A stretch of DNA of 24,186 nucleotides from Lentisalinibacter sp037382365 (GCA_037382365.1 JARRPZ010000026.1:1-24186), one strand, 5' to 3'; counted from the first letter of the stretch, positions 6,697 through 14,059 are shown. Translations and numbers: made by a program. The notes: generated by a model from the letters alone, not told the origin.

Positions 6697-7761
6697 GTGA
6701 CCGGGGAAAATCGCGACCTGCCGGACCTGGAGTGGGCGGAACTCCGCGGTTTCGCCCGCAGCGTGGTCGAGGTGGAGTGGCTGCTGGTGGCGCTGGCCCT
6801 GGTCTACGCCTGGTTCGCGGATTTCGCTGCCGGGGGTCCGGTGCTCTACATCGCCTTCGTCGCCGCGTTCGCCGCGAGCATCCTGCTGCTCCGATACACG
6901 CCGATGGCGCGGCGCTTGCCGCGGGTGCTGATCGGACTCGAGCTCGGCCTGATGACCCTGTTCGTTACCGCAGTGAGCTGGCAGACCGGCGGCATCGACA
7001 GCCCGCTGATCAATCTCTACCTGTTGCCGCTGGTGACCAGTGCGCTGGTCTTCGGCCGCTACACCACCGTCTGGTTGTTCGTGGCGCTGATCGCCTGCCT
7101 GTTCGTGCTGATGGCGGTGAGTCGCGGCGAGGCCGAGGGGCGGGAATTCGCCGCACTGTTCACCCGCCTGGCACCCATGGCACTCGTGACCGTGCTGACG
7201 ATGCTCCTGGCCGAAAATATCCGGGTCTCGAGAGAGCGCATCCGTCGCCTGAGCGAGCAGGATCCCCTCACCGAGCAATTCAACCTGCGCGCCTTCTCCC
7301 GCCGTCTCGAAGAGGTGCACCGCCGGGCGGGTGAAGCGGGCGAGCACTACGCCCTGATCGTGGTCGACGTGGACGAGCTGAGACAGATCAACGAGGCGTT
7401 CGGCCACGAGGCGGGTAATCGGGCCCTGCTGCTGGTGGTGAAAGCCGTCCGGCGCTGCGCCAGGCGGGTCGACATCCTGGCCCGGCTCGGCGGCGACGAA
7501 TTCATCCTGCTCGCACCGGGGCTCGACCGGTCCCAGGCCGGGAAGCTGATGCTGCGTATCCGTAACAGTGTCCATGCGACCACCTTCAGTGTCGGCCGCC
7601 GGATCATACGGGTCGGTGCGAGCCTCGGCGCTGCGATCTACCCCGAGGATGGTGACGACCCCTGGGAACTCGTCGGCCTGGCGGACCGGAATCTGGTGCG
7701 TGAACGGGCGGATCGGCAACGACTCGAGGCGGCCAAGCGTCCGTCCGGATATCCCGGCTGA
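6697..7761 (+). CDS. Membrane GGDEF protein, divergent diguanylate cyclase
   Basis: The 354-residue product has about six hydrophobic helices (residues 28-175) with no named sensor domain that I recognise, a short linker and a GGDEF domain (about 186-345). GGDEF is intact at 265-269 and the inhibitory RxxD site is present (R256-D259, five residues before it). Metal Asp D224 and guanine-contact N232 are kept. Several usual residues differ: DPLTEQFNLRAF instead of DxLTGLxNRR, N241 where Asp contacts guanine, and the terminal AD-LY-AK motif reads ADRNLVRER. It probably makes c-di-GMP, but reduced or no activity is possible. The start is GTG 6697 with GGGAAG at 6682-6687; no ATG in frame precedes the first helix. 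It follows yajL by 21 bases. Confidence 0.85.
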   Translation: MTGENRDLPDLEWAELRGFARSVVEVEWLLVALALVYAWFADFAAGGPVLYIAFVAAFAASILLLRYTPMARRLPRVLIGLELGLMTLFVTAVSWQTGGIDSPLINLYLLPLVTSALVFGRYTTVWLFVALIACLFVLMAVSRGEAEGREFAALFTRLAPMALVTVLTMLLAENIRVSRERIRRLSEQDPLTEQFNLRAFSRRLEEVHRRAGEAGEHYALIVVDVDELRQINEAFGHEAGNRALLLVVKAVRRCARRVDILARLGGDEFILLAPGLDRSQAGKLMLRIRNSVHATTFSVGRRIIRVGASLGAAIYPEDGDDPWELVGLADRNLVRERADRQRLEAAKRPSGYPG

Positions 7762-7768
7762 AGCCCTG

Positions 7769-7783
7769 CCGCCCGCCGGGCGG
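7769..7783 (+). terminator. Possible weak terminator hairpin after the GGDEF gene
   Basis: CCGCCC (7769-7774), loop GCC, GGGCGG (7778-7783): a 6-bp all-GC stem starting 8 bases after the stop codon. It is followed by GAAGG and not by a T-run, so intrinsic termination is uncertain. Confidence 0.25.
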
Positions 7784-7791
7784 GAAGGCCC

Positions 7792-7800
7792 TGCTATCCT
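7792..7800 (+). promoter_or_regulatory. Candidate extended -10 promoter for the DUF1214-led quartet
   Basis: TGCTATCCT lies in the 85-base gap between the GGDEF gene and the next ATG at 7847. The predicted start is near 7807 with a leader of about 40 bases that contains GGAGAG (about 7829-7834). A clear -35 is not visible. Almost the same string precedes the S41 protease gene. Confidence 0.45.
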
Positions 7801-7846
7801 CTGCGGTGCCGGCGCAGGGCCCGGTCTGGAGAGTTGAGCTTGATCC

Positions 7847-8410
7847 ATGGGTAGAACGCCCCGATTGCTGAGCATGGCACTGGCCGGACTCCTGCTGGGG
7901 CTGGGCAGTGCCTGGTACGCGATCACGGGCGGCGCGGGCACCGCCGTGGCCTATGGCGCCTGGGACTTCAACCCGCTGGTGGGGAGTCCCGCGGCGGGCG
8001 CCTGGGACCGGGCCCGGGTGGCCAGACACGCGCTGCTGGGTCTGACCCGCGACGAGGCCGTGTATTTCGTCGCCTCCCGGGACAGTGACGGCCGGACCCT
8101 GAGCGCCGACGCCACGTACCGGGTCAGCGGCGGGGATCTGCCGGCACGATGGTGGAGCATCACCGCCTACGGCGCCGATCACTACCTGATCCCCAATGAC
8201 CGTGACCGGTATTCATTCAGCAGCGAGACCGTGACCCGGGATGCGGATGGCGCATTCGCGATCCTGGTCTCCAGCCGCCCGCGGCCCGGCGACTGGCTCC
8301 CCCTGGGAGAGGCCGGGCGATTCGACCTGTTCCTGCGTCTCTACAACCCGGCAGGCGATCCCGCCGCCGATATCCTGCCACGCATAGAAAGGCTGGACGA
8401 CGATGGCTGA
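7847..8410 (+). CDS. DUF1214 domain protein, membrane-anchored
   Basis: The 187-residue product has one N-terminal hydrophobic segment (about 8-27) and then a single DUF1214-like domain: YRVSGGDLPARWWSITAYG, HYLIPNDRDRYSFSS, an LVSSRPRPGDWLP strand and FDLFLRLYNP near the end. In large DUF1254/DUF1214 proteins this domain is the C-terminal half; here it stands alone as the first of two genes. The function of these domains is unknown to me. The last 8 bases overlap the DUF1254 gene, so the two polypeptides are probably made together and may associate. The family assignment rests on motif resemblance from memory. Confidence 0.78.
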   Translation: MGRTPRLLSMALAGLLLGLGSAWYAITGGAGTAVAYGAWDFNPLVGSPAAGAWDRARVARHALLGLTRDEAVYFVASRDSDGRTLSADATYRVSGGDLPARWWSITAYGADHYLIPNDRDRYSFSSETVTRDADGAFAILVSSRPRPGDWLPLGEAGRFDLFLRLYNPAGDPAADILPRIERLDDDG

Positions 8411-9005
8411 GCCGCGTCGCGGCCGTCGTCGTTTCATCGGCTGGCTGGCAGGTGTGCTGGCGATCGCGGCCGCGACCCACGTCGCTGCGATCCAGGCCTA
8501 TCCGAGGCTGGTCATGGGTACGGCGTGGAATCGCCTGTCCGAAGCGGCGGGCCCCGACGGACTCATCCATGCGCCGCGGCCGGACGCGGCCTCCCGCACC
8601 GTCGTTCGTCCGAGCCCGGACCTTCTTTATTCGGTCTGTGTTTATGACCTGGAAGCGGGCCCATGGTCGGTGAAGACGGCGATCCCGAAAACCTACATGT
8701 CGGTCTCGCTGTACGCGATGAATACCGACAACTTCTTCACTATCAACGATCAGCAGATCGACTCGGGAGAGCTGAGATTCATTATCGTGGACGGGCCGGT
8801 GGACGACGTCCGGACGACCGGTCGCCCGCTGATCGTGAGGTCGCCGACGACGCGGGGCATCGCGCTGTTCCGCTACTTCGCCGGCGGTGACGTTTCCGAC
8901 GCCGCGGAGATCGACTCGGCCCGCCGTGGACTCGAGTGCGGACGTGCGCCGCAGCCGGCCGAGCTTGGCCCGTCGCCCCGAGCCCGGAGCGTGTCCGGTG
9001 ACTGA
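8403..9005 (+). CDS. DUF1254 domain protein, membrane-anchored
   Basis: The 200-residue product has an N-terminal anchor (about 12-32, WLAGVLAIAAATHVAAI) and a DUF1254-like domain: NRLSEAAG, the strongly typical VVRPSPDLLYSVCVYDLEAGP, a strand pair YMSVSLYAMNTDNFFTINDQ and VRSPTTRGIALFRYF. The end of the domain (IDSARRGLECG) is followed by about 20 low-complexity residues that overlap the NUDIX start. Full-length family members fuse DUF1254 ahead of DUF1214; here they are two proteins in reverse gene order with an 8-base overlap (8403-8410). It also overlaps the next gene by 8 bases (8998-9005). Function unknown. Confidence 0.78.
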   Translation: MAEPRRGRRRFIGWLAGVLAIAAATHVAAIQAYPRLVMGTAWNRLSEAAGPDGLIHAPRPDAASRTVVRPSPDLLYSVCVYDLEAGPWSVKTAIPKTYMSVSLYAMNTDNFFTINDQQIDSGELRFIIVDGPVDDVRTTGRPLIVRSPTTRGIALFRYFAGGDVSDAAEIDSARRGLECGRAPQPAELGPSPRARSVSGD

Positions 9006-9549
9006 ATATCGATACTGTCCGCACTGTGCCGCGCCACTGGTCGAGGAAGAGCGCGGCGGCAGCCCGAGACGGGTCTGTCCGGCAGAGAACTGCGGCTTCG
9101 TGCACTGGAACAACCCGGCGCCGGTGGTCGCCGCCATCGTGGAACGGGACGGTCACATCATCCTGGTGCGCAGTCACGGCTGGCCGGAAAGCTGGTACGG
9201 CCTGGTGACCGGCTTCCTCGAGTACGGCGAGATGCCGGCGGAGGCGGTACTCCGGGAGACGCGGGAGGAGATCGGGCTGGATGCCGAGCTGGGAGACTAC
9301 GTCGGCATGTATCCCTTCTATCGCATGAACCAGCTGATAATCGCCTACCACGTCGTCGCCGGTGCCGGCGAGGTGCGGCTGGACGAAAGCGAACTCGCGG
9401 ACTGGCGGGCGGTGCCCGTCGAACAGGTGCGCCCCTGGCCGATGGGCACCGGCGCCGCGCTGAAGGACTGGCTGGCCAGCCGCGGTTACGAGCGCGAGTT
9501 CATCGAGTTGCCGGGCCGAGGCGGAAGCGGACGGGAAGGATCGACATGA
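8998..9549 (+). CDS. Zinc-ribbon NUDIX hydrolase
   Basis: The 183-residue product begins with a four-cysteine zinc ribbon (C7, C10, C27, C32) and continues into a NUDIX domain with a complete signature at residues 72-94 (G-x5-E-x7-REtxEExGL). It should hydrolyse a nucleoside-diphosphate-linked substrate. The ribbon-NUDIX order resembles NudC, but the SQPWPFPxS motif of NADH pyrophosphatases is absent (RPWPMGTG near the end is not equivalent), so the substrate is open. The start is GTG 8998, set by the ribbon beginning TEYRYCPHC and a GGAG about 10 bases upstream; the frame itself stays open to 8887. It overlaps the DUF1254 stop by 8 bases and the methyltransferase start by 4 (ATGA, 9546-9549). 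Confidence 0.88.
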   Translation: MTEYRYCPHCAAPLVEEERGGSPRRVCPAENCGFVHWNNPAPVVAAIVERDGHIILVRSHGWPESWYGLVTGFLEYGEMPAEAVLRETREEIGLDAELGDYVGMYPFYRMNQLIIAYHVVAGAGEVRLDESELADWRAVPVEQVRPWPMGTGAALKDWLASRGYEREFIELPGRGGSGREGST

Positions 9550-10166
9550 GTCTGTACGAGCACTACGTGTTGCCCCACGCCCTGAATCTTGCCTGCGGTT
9601 TCCGGGCGATCCGCAAGCAGCGGGAGAAAGTCGTCCCCGCTGCCCGGGGCGAGGTCCTGGAGATCGGGTTCGGCAGCGGACTCAATCTCCCCTACTACGA
9701 CATGGACAAGGTCAGCCGGATCTGGGCGCTGGAGCCCTCCGAGGGCATGCGCCACCTGGCTCGGAAGCGCCTGCAACCGCTCCGCACCGAGTTCGAATTC
9801 ATCGACCTGCCGGGAGAGGAAATTCCCCTGGCCGATGCCAGCGTGGATACGGTCCTGTGCACGTTCACGCTCTGCACCATCCCGGATACGGCGGCGGCGC
9901 TCGCCGGGATGCGCCGGGTGCTGAGGCCGGGGGGCCGACTCCTGTTCTGCGAACACGGCCTTGCGCCGGACGAGGGGGTGCGTCGCTGGCAGAAACGCCT
10001 CGAGGGGCCCTGGAGCCGCATCGCGGGGGGATGCCGGCTGACCCGGGACATACCCGCCCTGATCCGGGACGGTGGCTTTCGCATCGATGAGGAAGACAGC
10101 ATGTACGTCCCCGGCGGGCCGAAAACGCTTTCCTGGCAATGGTGGGGTAGCGCGACGCCCCGCTGA
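9546..10166 (+). CDS. Class I SAM-dependent methyltransferase (METTL7-like)
   Basis: The 206-residue product has motif I VLEIGFGSGLNLPYY (37-51), an acidic post-I strand ALEPSEGM, FIDLPGEEIPLADASVDTV, motif IV CTFTLCTIPD and the RVLRPGGRLLFCEHG strand. The C-terminal SRIAGGCRLTRDI segment is characteristic of the small lipid- or thiol-type methyltransferases related to METTL7 and bacterial phospholipid N-methyltransferase-like proteins. The substrate cannot be read from sequence. It is the last of four genes with overlapping ends and probably depends on the promoter near 7792. No signal peptide or clear membrane segment is seen. Confidence 0.86.
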   Translation: MSLYEHYVLPHALNLACGFRAIRKQREKVVPAARGEVLEIGFGSGLNLPYYDMDKVSRIWALEPSEGMRHLARKRLQPLRTEFEFIDLPGEEIPLADASVDTVLCTFTLCTIPDTAAALAGMRRVLRPGGRLLFCEHGLAPDEGVRRWQKRLEGPWSRIAGGCRLTRDIPALIRDGGFRIDEEDSMYVPGGPKTLSWQWWGSATPR

Positions 10167-10228
10167 TCACCGAACGGATTCGGGGCCCGACTGTCGAACG
10201 CGTCACCGAAACGCCACGGGAGCGAAGC

Positions 10229-10234
10229 TATGAT
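10229..10234 (+). promoter_or_regulatory. Possible -10 element for the Kazal gene
   Basis: TATGAT matches the consensus hexamer at five of six positions and ends 9 bases before the ATG at 10244. No -35 is evident at 16-18 bases. If real, the message would start at about 10241 and be nearly leaderless; AGG touches the ATG and is too close to act as a normal ribosome site. Confidence 0.35.
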
Positions 10235-10243
10235 TTTTCCAGG

Positions 10244-11092
10244 ATGAACCATTTCGCACATCGCCGCGCAGCCCTCCTCGTCTGCGCCCTGTTGTCCCTG
10301 AACGTCTCCGCCCAGGAGCCGGCGCCGGATGACGCGGACGGGAGCGCAGGGGAGATCGCATTGCCCGGCCACGAGCAGGACGTGGTGTGTCCGGACGTCT
10401 ACGAGCCCGTCTGCGGACCCGACGGCAAGACCTATCCCAATGCCTGCATGGCCGCAGCGGCCGGCCATACCCGCGCCACGGCCGGTGTCTGCCGGGCGCA
10501 GCAGAACTGCCCGGACCGCTTCCGGCCGGTCTGCGGTTCGGATGGCAATACCTACAGCAACGACTGCTATGCGGAGCGTGCGGGCGTCGAGGTCGTGAGT
10601 TACGGGATCTGCGAAGAGGCCGAGTGCCCCGCCACCTATGAGCCGGTCTGCGGCATGAACGGTCGCACCTTCCGCAATCGGTGCCAGGCGCAGCTGGCCC
10701 GGGTCACGGTACAGCGGGATGGCATATGTGACGTGACGAACTGCCCCGACATCTATGCGCCGGTCTGCGGTGAGGATGGTGTCACCTATGAAAATGCCTG
10801 CCGGGCCGAGGCACGGTCCGTGCGGGTCGTCGAACTGAATGCGTGCAACACGCGCCCGTGCCCCGGCATGTTCGTCCCGGTTTGCGGGGCCGACGGCGTG
10901 ACGTACGGAAACGCCTGTGAGGCGGAGCGGGCGGGGGCGCGTATCTCCGCGCCGGGGATGTGCAGTGGTGTGAATTGCCCGCCGGGGTACCAGCCCGTCT
11001 GTGGCATGGACGGGCGCACCTACGACAACGAATGCCTGCTGGAGTCGGCGGACGTCGAGCTGGCTTACGCCGGGCGGTGTCTCAAGGAATAA
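10244..11092 (+). CDS. Secreted protein of six tandem Kazal-type domains
   Basis: The 282-residue product has a signal peptide (1-23, cleaved around SAQ), an acidic spacer (24-48) and six Kazal-like units. Each unit runs C-x7-C-x10-C-x14-C with exactly 35 residues from first to last Cys; unit starts are residues 49, 89, 128, 167, 206 and 245. The PVCGxDGxTYxNxC core is present in all. Classical Kazal domains have six cysteines; Cys1 and Cys5 are missing here, so each unit would hold two disulfides, as in other bacterial Kazal proteins. A role as a periplasmic or extracellular protease inhibitor is the family expectation, not shown. At the place of the P1 residue the units have D, D, A, D, G and P. 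The gene's stop overlaps the acetyltransferase ATG by one base. Confidence 0.9.
   Translation: MNHFAHRRAALLVCALLSLNVSAQEPAPDDADGSAGEIALPGHEQDVVCPDVYEPVCGPDGKTYPNACMAAAAGHTRATAGVCRAQQNCPDRFRPVCGSDGNTYSNDCYAERAGVEVVSYGICEEAECPATYEPVCGMNGRTFRNRCQAQLARVTVQRDGICDVTNCPDIYAPVCGEDGVTYENACRAEARSVRVVELNACNTRPCPGMFVPVCGADGVTYGNACEAERAGARISAPGMCSGVNCPPGYQPVCGMDGRTYDNECLLESADVELAYAGRCLKE
10388..11080 (+). repeat. Six tandem Kazal-coding units, period 117 bases
   Basis: Units measured from first to last Cys codon: 10388-10492, 10508-10612, 10625-10729, 10742-10846, 10859-10963 and 10976-11080. Unit 1 to 2 is 120 bases, all others 117. The DNA has diverged while the cysteine spacing is fixed, which indicates old duplications held by selection and not a recent microsatellite. 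Confidence 0.9.
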
Positions 11093-11616
11093 TGGGTGGG
11101 CTCACCCTGAGGAGGCGCCTCTCCGACTGGCTCGTGCGCCGGTGGCGGCGTTCCGATCTCGCCTTCCAGGCGATGGTGAACCCGGACGCATCCGCCGTCG
11201 AAGCCGTGCGCCGCGGGTTGTCGGCCTGGAATGATTCGCAGATCGGACCTTCCGTCCACGTGCCGGTAGGCGTCTTCGTGCGCGATCCGACCGGGCGGGT
11301 GCGCGGCGGGGCAACGGGCTATGTCGGCTGGGGCTGGCTGTACGTCGAGAGACTGTGGGTCGATGAGGAATTTCGCGGGCGCCATGTGGGCACCGAACTG
11401 CTGATGAGGCTGGAGCGACTTGCACTCGACCGGGGTGTGAACCGTTTCCAGGTCGGTACCACCAGTTTTCAGGCGTTGGGCTTCTATCAGAAGATGGGCT
11501 ACGAGGTGTTCGCCGAGCTGGCGGATCACCCGCCCGGGCACACGGATTACTTCCTGAAGAAGACTGTCGCGTCGCTCGGGTCGGGTGACGAGGAGGAGTA
11601 CGGGCCGGCGGAGTAG
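11092..11616 (+). CDS. GNAT family N-acetyltransferase
   Basis: The 174-residue product shows the GNAT fold order: VGVFVRDPTGRVRGGATGYVGWGWLYVERLWV strands (cited in parts: GGATGYVGW, LYVERLWVDEEFRG), the acetyl-CoA pyrophosphate loop RGRHVGTELLMRLE and a C-terminal FYQKMGYEVFAEL segment. The substrate is unknown. ATG 11092 overlaps the Kazal stop (TAATG) and has AAGGA 4 bases upstream, so its translation is probably coupled to the Kazal gene. The frame is open to 10960, but that part lies antiphase within the Kazal repeats and is not GNAT-like. It is convergent with the ATPase gene, with 7 bases between the stops. Confidence 0.87.
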   Translation: MGGLTLRRRLSDWLVRRWRRSDLAFQAMVNPDASAVEAVRRGLSAWNDSQIGPSVHVPVGVFVRDPTGRVRGGATGYVGWGWLYVERLWVDEEFRGRHVGTELLMRLERLALDRGVNRFQVGTTSFQALGFYQKMGYEVFAELADHPPGHTDYFLKKTVASLGSGDEEEYGPAE

Positions 11617-11623
11617 GCCCGGA

Positions 11624-14044
11624 TCAGCCTGCCAGTGGCACGAGCCCGCCGTCGGCGGTACGCCGGTAAGGTACCCAGAGCACGCCCACGAAATGCAGGT
11701 GCACGTCGGCGGCTTTCGCCCGCACGGGTATCTCCTCGAGTTCGGCGGCCTGGGCGTCGAAAGCCGTATCGAGCTCACTGATCTCCTGTTCCAGCTGGGC
11801 GTCGAGGTCGGCGAGTTCCGACTCGATGTGCGCGACCGTTTCCCGTGCCCGTTCCACGTCCGCCGTCTCCTTGCCCACGTCACCCGCCTTCTTGACGGCG
11901 GTCCCGATCCGGTCGGCAGAGGTCTTCGACAGTCGCTTGCGCCCGAGTACCGCGCCGAGGATGGCGGTGCCGACGGAGAGGACGGTGTCTATCCGCTTCC
12001 GAGTCGCCTGCTCGCTCTCGCGTTCGACCGCCTGGCGGGCGCGCAACAGCCGGTTCTCCAGCGTGTTCACCCTGGACGCATAGCGCTTGCGGAGTTTTGC
12101 CACGGCCTGATCGCGCTGTTCACTGGCCACCTGCTGCAGTCGGATACGGAAGTCACCTTCCGCTTCACCGGGTTCGGAGATGCATTTGAGCTGGCGGTTC
12201 CGGTACAGCACGAGCGGGCGCTCGGTGCGGATCCAGCGTTTCAGGTCCCGCTCCCACCGCGTGTATTGTGCCGGGGCAGTCAGTGATTCCGGCAGAGGTT
12301 CGTAGGCGGCTCCCGGCAAGCCTTCGGCTTCCAGCGCGTCGACGGCGATCGGCAGTTCGCCCGCGTCGTCCCAGTCGAGCCCCACGACGCCTTCGCCGGC
12401 CGCCGCGACGAGCAGATAGCGGCGTTCCTCGTCGACATGGTATCGAGCGCTCGTGTATCGCGCTTCCCCGGCGCCGGCCACGCGTGCCCGGTAGACGACG
12501 TCACCCGGATTCGCGCGCCCGGCCGGCAGCCAGTACTGCCGGATTCCCGGCGGCAGCACGGGCGGTGCTGCCGACAGGTCGGCGGGCTGCGCCGACGTCT
12601 CCTCCGGCGCGGACTGCGCGCTTTCCTCCTCACCCGCCAGCCGCTCGGCCATGAGCCGTCGGATCTGGTCCCGGGTCAGAGGGCCCGCCAGATAGGACAT
12701 CGCCCAGCGGGTATTGAAGATTACCGGCCCGTCCTCGTGGACGTTGTGCAGCAGGAATCGGCGCTTGCCCAGGCCGGTGATGATCCGTTCGATCTCGTCC
12801 CGTCGGAAACCCCGGCCGGCATCGATACCCTCGAGGCCCTGGAGCATCCGCTCTTTGTCGCGCTCCGTCTGCAACCGGCCGATGAACCAGGTGCCGGTAT
12901 TCGACAGACCCTTGTAATCGAGATCCACCGGGTTTTGTGTGGACAGCACCAGCCCCAGTCCGTAGGCGCGCGCCTGCTTCAGCAGTGTCAGCAGCAGCGA
13001 TTTGGACGGCGGATTCGCCACCGGTGGCATGTAGCCGAATATCTCGTCCATGTAGAGGATCGCACGCAGGCTGGCGGTGCCCGGTTGTGACCGCATCCAG
13101 GCGATCAGTTCGTTCAGCAGCATCGCGACGAAGAACATGCGCTCCGCATCGGAGAGGTGGGCGATGGACAGCACCGATATCCGGGGCTTGCCCTCATCGG
13201 TGTAGAGCAGTCCCCTGGCGCTGAGGGGCTCGCCCTCCATCCAGACCTCGAAGCCCGGCGCCGCAAGCAGACTGTTCAGCTGCATGGCCAGTTCGAAGCG
13301 TTCGTCGGGCGGGTAGAAGGAATCCAGGGGCATCACGCCGATACGTTTCATCGGCGGCGTCTGGATGAGGCCGATCAGCGTCGCGACGTCGAGATCCCGG
13401 CCCTCGCTCCAGGCGGCGTCGAGCAGGCTGGAGACCAGAATGTGCTCGCGGCTCGTCACCGGATCCGCCTCGATGCCGAGCAGCGACAGGACGCTGGTGG
13501 CGGTGGCCTGCACCCGTTCGCGGTACAGATCACGGTCGTCCCGGAACGCCGCGTCCGGGGCTGCGAAAGAGCGCAGCACGGAGATGGGCAGCCCGGCTGT
13601 CGAGCCCGGCGTGTAGATGGCCATGTCGACGTTCTCTCGCAGGCGGCGGATACGCTCGCCGTCCTGCCCCCAGCCGGCCAGCCCTTTCTTCCAGAGGCCC
13701 GACTGTTCGGTCGCATACTGTCGCACCGTCTGTCCCCGGTTCATTGCCTCGGCCGGATTGACCCAGGGCTCGAAATCATCGGTGGACAGGTCCGGGAACG
13801 TGAGCAGGAGATTACCGAGGTCACCTTTCGGGTCGACGGCGATCACCGGCACGTGATCCATCGCGGCTTCCTCGATGATGCCGATGCCCAGACCGGTCTT
13901 GCCGCTGCCGGTCATCCCGATGATCGCGGCGTGGGTGGTGAGGTCCTTCGAGTCGTACAGCACGAGCCCGTCGCCGGTTTCGCCGCTCGCTGCGTCCACG
14001 GCCTTGCCGAGGTAGAAGGCGCCGAGTTTCTCGAAATCCTGCAT
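11624..14044 (-). CDS. HerA/FtsK-like P-loop ATPase with coiled-coil C-terminus
   Basis: The 806-residue product has an N-terminal LGAFYLGKAVD strand region, Walker A GMTGSGKT (43-50), AVDPKGDLGNLL (69-80), Walker B ILYMDE (329-334), a sensor-like LVLSTQNPVDLDYKGLSN (365-382) and an arginine-finger-like IGRLQTERDKERM (388-400). This fits the HerA-type (DUF87/DUF853-like) ring ATPases. After a Ser/Glu/Pro-rich linker (about 470-500) and a beta-rich part lies a charged coiled coil (about 635-685 and 725-770) split by a glycine-rich hydrophobic stretch (687-702), then a short conserved-looking end (VHLHFVGVLWVPY). HerA proteins translocate DNA with NurA; no nurA is present here. The gene starts 15 bases after tatC and is probably cotranscribed with tatABC. 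Its biological role is unknown to me. Confidence 0.82.
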   Translation of the reverse strand: MQDFEKLGAFYLGKAVDAASGETGDGLVLYDSKDLTTHAAIIGMTGSGKTGLGIGIIEEAAMDHVPVIAVDPKGDLGNLLLTFPDLSTDDFEPWVNPAEAMNRGQTVRQYATEQSGLWKKGLAGWGQDGERIRRLRENVDMAIYTPGSTAGLPISVLRSFAAPDAAFRDDRDLYRERVQATATSVLSLLGIEADPVTSREHILVSSLLDAAWSEGRDLDVATLIGLIQTPPMKRIGVMPLDSFYPPDERFELAMQLNSLLAAPGFEVWMEGEPLSARGLLYTDEGKPRISVLSIAHLSDAERMFFVAMLLNELIAWMRSQPGTASLRAILYMDEIFGYMPPVANPPSKSLLLTLLKQARAYGLGLVLSTQNPVDLDYKGLSNTGTWFIGRLQTERDKERMLQGLEGIDAGRGFRRDEIERIITGLGKRRFLLHNVHEDGPVIFNTRWAMSYLAGPLTRDQIRRLMAERLAGEEESAQSAPEETSAQPADLSAAPPVLPPGIRQYWLPAGRANPGDVVYRARVAGAGEARYTSARYHVDEERRYLLVAAAGEGVVGLDWDDAGELPIAVDALEAEGLPGAAYEPLPESLTAPAQYTRWERDLKRWIRTERPLVLYRNRQLKCISEPGEAEGDFRIRLQQVASEQRDQAVAKLRKRYASRVNTLENRLLRARQAVERESEQATRKRIDTVLSVGTAILGAVLGRKRLSKTSADRIGTAVKKAGDVGKETADVERARETVAHIESELADLDAQLEQEISELDTAFDAQAAELEEIPVRAKAADVHLHFVGVLWVPYRRTADGGLVPLAG

Positions 14045-14059
14045 GGCGGCTAACCTCGT

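Noticed and set aside
10190..10201. Palindrome-like TCGGGGCCCGA stretch near 10180-10190 as a terminator after the methyltransferase gene
   Set aside because: It leaves only a one-base loop and has no T-run.
10388..11080. Regular 117-base periodicity as a CRISPR array or DNA satellite
   Set aside because: The units diverge at DNA level and keep cysteine codon spacing; it is a protein-domain repeat.
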